In this document: piece after piece, positions 61,525-64,000 of the stretch
Layout: the number at the start of each line of letters is the position of its first letter
Position numbering within the stretch: the stretch's first letter is position 1
NCBI GenBank assembly: GCA_910585005.1
Contig: CAJUCN010000005.1
Coordinates: forward strand, 49,154 to 113,153
DNA length: 64,000 bases
Source of the DNA: an uncultured Lachnospiraceae bacterium
Lineage (GTDB): Bacteria; Bacillota; Clostridia; Lachnospirales; Lachnospiraceae
Reading direction: 5' to 3'
Program-made: the position numbers and the translations under genes
The notes under the pieces: generated by a model
The model's database searches: none
Seen by the model: the letters and a program-made list of their open reading frames with translations, nothing else
Told to the model about the DNA's origin: nothing

Positions 61525-61568
61525 GATGATCCTCCATTTTATTTTTTGAAAATTATGAATCTTTCAAC

Positions 61569-61597
61569 AATATAGCACTTCAACGCGCGAAAGTCAA
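61569..61597 (-). promoter_or_regulatory. Promoter of the aroF-tyrA unit
   Basis: On the minus strand TTGACT (61592-61597) and TATATT (61569-61574) have a 17-base spacer, about 45 bases before the aroF start. Confidence 0.78.
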
Positions 61598-61687
61598 CAA
61601 TTCTGTTTAAACGGATATTGTACAGGAGGGAAGGCCTGAAAACCGTTGTCAAAAAGGATAATGTATAAAACGTATGATTTTACTTGT

Positions 61688-61716
61688 ATATTTCCCAAAA
61701 ATTTAGTAAAATGTAC
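61688..61716 (+). promoter_or_regulatory. Candidate promoter of the EF-G paralogue
   Basis: TTGTAT and TAAAAT lie about 17 bases apart in the stretch 61685-61716, some 85 bases before the start at 61799. The rest of the 61525-61798 gap holds no gene that I can see. Confidence 0.45.
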
Positions 61717-61798
61717 ACATGGGATTTGAGAACCATATATTTTTGTTGGCAAAAGCATGGTACAATGTCCTAAAAAGCTGAAAAATGGAGGAACTAAT

Positions 61799-63889
61799 AT
61801 GAATATTTACACAACTGACAAAATCAGGAACGTTGCGTTGCTGGGGCATGGCGGGTGCGGAAAGACCAGCCTGGCGGAGGCAATGGCATATTTATCAGGC
61901 ATCACATCAAGAATGGGCAAGGTCGATGATGGAAATACAGTCAGTGACTTCGGCAAGGAAGAGCAGAAGAGAAAAATATCTATTAGTACTTCCGTGATTC
62001 CGATTGAATGGGAAGGGTATAAGATCAACATTTTAGATACTCCTGGCTTTTTTGATTTTGCAGGGGAAGTGGAAGAGGCAATCAGCGCTGCCGGGGCCGC
62101 TATCATTGTTGTAAACGGCAAGTCCGGCGTTGAAGTAGGCGCACAGAAGGCGTGGGAATTATGCGAGAAATATAAGCTGCCCAGGATGATCTATGTGAGC
62201 AATATGGATGTGGACAATGCGTCCTTTAGGCAGGTAGTGGAAGACATGACGGAAATGTTTGGGAAAAAGATGGCGCCTTTCCATCTTCCAATCCGTGAAA
62301 ATGAAAAATTTGTGGGTTACGTTAATGTGATTACCGAAACCGGTAACAGGTGGCAGGGGAAGGAAGTTGTGGAGTGCGAGGTGCCGGAATATAATAAGGC
62401 GAATCTGCAGATCTGCCGTGATACGCTGATGGAAGCGGTTGCTGAGACAAGCGAAGAAATGATGGAGCGTTATTTTGGTGGGGAGACTTTTTCTGAGGCG
62501 GAGATCCGTGCTGCCCTGCGGACGAATGTGTGTGACGGAAGCATTGTCCCTATGACGATGGGTTCTAATGTATTGTGCCAGGGAATGTATACATTAATCG
62601 ACGATATCATTAAGTACTTCCCAAGTCCTGAAAACCGTGAGGTGGCAGGCATCAACATGAAGACCAATGAGATCTATCATGCAGATTATGATTTTTCAAA
62701 GGCAAAATCGGCATATATCTGGAAGACCATTGTGGATCCTTTTATCGGCAAGTATTCCCTGATCAAGGTAAATTCAGGTGTGTTGAAAACGGATGATATG
62801 CTCTATAACATTGATAAGGATATTGAAGAAAAGATCGGTAAGATCTATGTTATGCAGGGAAATAAGCTGATTGAAGTGAAGGAGCTGCATGCAGGCGATA
62901 TCGGCGCCCTTGCCAAGCTGACAGGAGCAAGGACGGGAAACAGCCTTTCTACCAAGGCGGTTACCATTAAGTTCGGCAAGTGGGAAATGCCAGTGCCATA
63001 TACATATATGCGGTATAATCCGAAGAATAAAGGAGATGTGGATAAGATTTCCCAGGCATTACAAAAGATTTCCCATGAGGATATGACCATGAAAGCGGTC
63101 AATGACTCTGAGAACAGGCAGATGCTTCTTTATGGAATGGGTGATTTGCATCTGGATGTGATCGCAAGCAAACTGCTCAATGAATACAAGGTAGAAATTG
63201 AATTGACGCAGCCAAAGGTAGCGTTCCGTGAAACAATCAGGAAGAATTCGGATGTGGATTCAAAATACAAAAAGCAATCCGGTGGTCATGGCCAGTATGG
63301 ACATGTAAAGATGAAATTTGAGCCTTCAGGCAATTTGGAAGAGCCTTATGTATTTGAGCAGATCGTAGTAGGCGGCGCAGTTCCGAAAAACTATTTCCCG
63401 GCAGTGGAAAAGGGCATTCAGGAATCTGTTTTAAAGGGACCTATGGCAGCATATCCGGTGGTTGGTGTGAAGGCAGTTTTGTATGATGGTTCTTACCATC
63501 CGGTGGATTCTTCAGAAATGGCATTTAAGACAGCAGCGATCCAGGCATTTAAGAAAGGGTTTATGGAAGCAAATCCAGTGCTTCTTGAGCCGATTGCTTC
63601 CGTTAAGGTTACAGTGCCTGATTCTTATACTGGCGATGTCATGGGGGATTTAAATAAGAGGAGAGGCCGTGTACTTGGAATGAATCCGGCGCCAGGCGGC
63701 AAGCAGGTTATTGAAGCGGATGTCCCGATGATGGGATTGTTTGGCTATTGTACGGATTTGCGGTCTATGACAGGTGGACGCGGAGTTTATGAATATGAAT
63801 TTGCACGCTATGAGCAGGCGCCTTCGGATGTGCAGGAGAAGGAAGTAGCGGCGAGAGCGGCTAAATTAAATGATGGTTCCGATGATTAA
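61799..63889 (+). CDS. Elongation factor G paralogue (EF-G2-like GTPase)
   Basis: A 696-residue EF-G/TetM-like translational GTPase. The P-loop is GHGGCGKTS (16-24); domains II to V follow, with VDSSEMAFKTAAIQAFKKG in domain IV. It differs from canonical EF-G at two signature sites: the catalytic DTPGH is DTPGF (80-84), and the guanine-specificity NKxD is SNMD (134-137). It is therefore probably the second, specialised EF-G of Lachnospiraceae rather than the main factor. GGAGG lies 7 bases before the ATG at 61799; the earlier ATG at 61757 adds non-family residues. Its task (recycling, stress or ribosome rescue) is not known from sequence. Confidence 0.88.
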   Translation: MNIYTTDKIRNVALLGHGGCGKTSLAEAMAYLSGITSRMGKVDDGNTVSDFGKEEQKRKISISTSVIPIEWEGYKINILDTPGFFDFAGEVEEAISAAGAAIIVVNGKSGVEVGAQKAWELCEKYKLPRMIYVSNMDVDNASFRQVVEDMTEMFGKKMAPFHLPIRENEKFVGYVNVITETGNRWQGKEVVECEVPEYNKANLQICRDTLMEAVAETSEEMMERYFGGETFSEAEIRAALRTNVCDGSIVPMTMGSNVLCQGMYTLIDDIIKYFPSPENREVAGINMKTNEIYHADYDFSKAKSAYIWKTIVDPFIGKYSLIKVNSGVLKTDDMLYNIDKDIEEKIGKIYVMQGNKLIEVKELHAGDIGALAKLTGARTGNSLSTKAVTIKFGKWEMPVPYTYMRYNPKNKGDVDKISQALQKISHEDMTMKAVNDSENRQMLLYGMGDLHLDVIASKLLNEYKVEIELTQPKVAFRETIRKNSDVDSKYKKQSGGHGQYGHVKMKFEPSGNLEEPYVFEQIVVGGAVPKNYFPAVEKGIQESVLKGPMAAYPVVGVKAVLYDGSYHPVDSSEMAFKTAAIQAFKKGFMEANPVLLEPIASVKVTVPDSYTGDVMGDLNKRRGRVLGMNPAPGGKQVIEADVPMMGLFGYCTDLRSMTGGRGVYEYEFARYEQAPSDVQEKEVAARAAKLNDGSDD

Positions 63890-63928
63890 GTTAAAAAGAG
63901 TTCTTTTATGAGAAGGTAATGATGATGG

Positions 63929-63968
63929 CAGGATGTTGTATTGGGGGATACAGCATCCTGTTGACTTT
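63929..63968 (+). terminator. Hairpin after the EF-G paralogue
   Basis: CAGGATGTTGTAT (63929-63941) pairs with ATACAGCATCCTG (63948-63960), followed by TTGACTTTCT, which doubles as the -35 region of the next promoter. Confidence 0.7.
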
Positions 63969-63988
63969 CTGGGATATCAATGTATAAT
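63961..63988 (+). promoter_or_regulatory. Promoter reading out of the window
   Basis: TTGACT (63961-63966) and a perfect TATAAT (63983-63988) separated by 16 bases. The gene it serves lies beyond 64000. Confidence 0.7.
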
Positions 63989-64000
63989 GAGCGTTAACAG

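Overview
The window reads as the chromosome of an anaerobic gut Firmicute of the Lachnospiraceae type. The evidence is the whole-gene synteny (FAD oxidoreductase-cmk-ispH-rpsA, an rnfCDGEAB operon, ATP-type PEP carboxykinase), strong AGGAGG-type ribosome binding sites, a T-box in front of pheST, a SleB-type hydrolase, an intracellular glycan-utilisation locus of the Gram-positive kind, and a VLGxRR/PSTGD surface-protein tail. I assign it to family level only. I see no CRISPR array, prophage, insertion sequence, tRNA or rRNA.

Layout. 1-614: 3' end of a Pro/Thr-repeat surface protein with its terminator. 708-6970: TetR and RpiR regulators, a BaiN/HI0933-type flavoprotein, cmk, ispH overlapping rpsA, then cheR. 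7006-29423: a large carbohydrate locus made of two divergent AraC regulators, two ABC permeases and a lipoprotein binding protein (no ATPase), three Gfo/Idh/MocA dehydrogenases, and a run of cytoplasmic glycosidases (GH43, GH43, GH39, GH8, GH127, GH29, GH43, GH31). The set fits intracellular dismantling of decorated (arabino)xylan oligosaccharides. A duplicated 40-bp element lies in front of both the second araC gene and the transporter operon and is the likely operator. 29457-30560 (minus): YprB-like nuclease.

30710-36882: the Rnf Na+/H+-pumping ferredoxin:NAD+ oxidoreductase operon followed by a ferredoxin-domain aldo/keto reductase. 36914-39689: a membrane-anchored GH25 protein, a convergent AP2/HNH-relic protein and a SleB-like hydrolase. 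39780-42641: threonine synthase and a REC-GGDEF protein. 42670-46157: divergent citrate synthase and PEP carboxykinase, the latter with a structured leader. About 46249-46450: a probable 6S RNA. 46576-49785: SpoIID-like and YihY/BrkB membrane proteins. 49760-56132: T-box-controlled pheST, an M18 aminopeptidase and queA. 56212-59380: a PilZ protein directly upstream of a bifunctional fucokinase/GDP-fucose pyrophosphorylase. 59408-61524 (minus): tyrA and the DAHP synthase gene. 61799-63889: a divergent EF-G paralogue, followed by a terminator and a promoter reading out of the window.

How it fits together. Imported oligosaccharides would be cut to pentoses and fermented, with Rnf coupling reduced ferredoxin to NAD+ and ion export, and PEP carboxykinase and citrate synthase linking PEP, oxaloacetate and citrate. 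The most unusual parts are the three dehydrogenases inside a xylan locus, the duplicated AraC operator, the AP2-HNH relic protein, and the EF-G paralogue lacking two GTPase signature residues.
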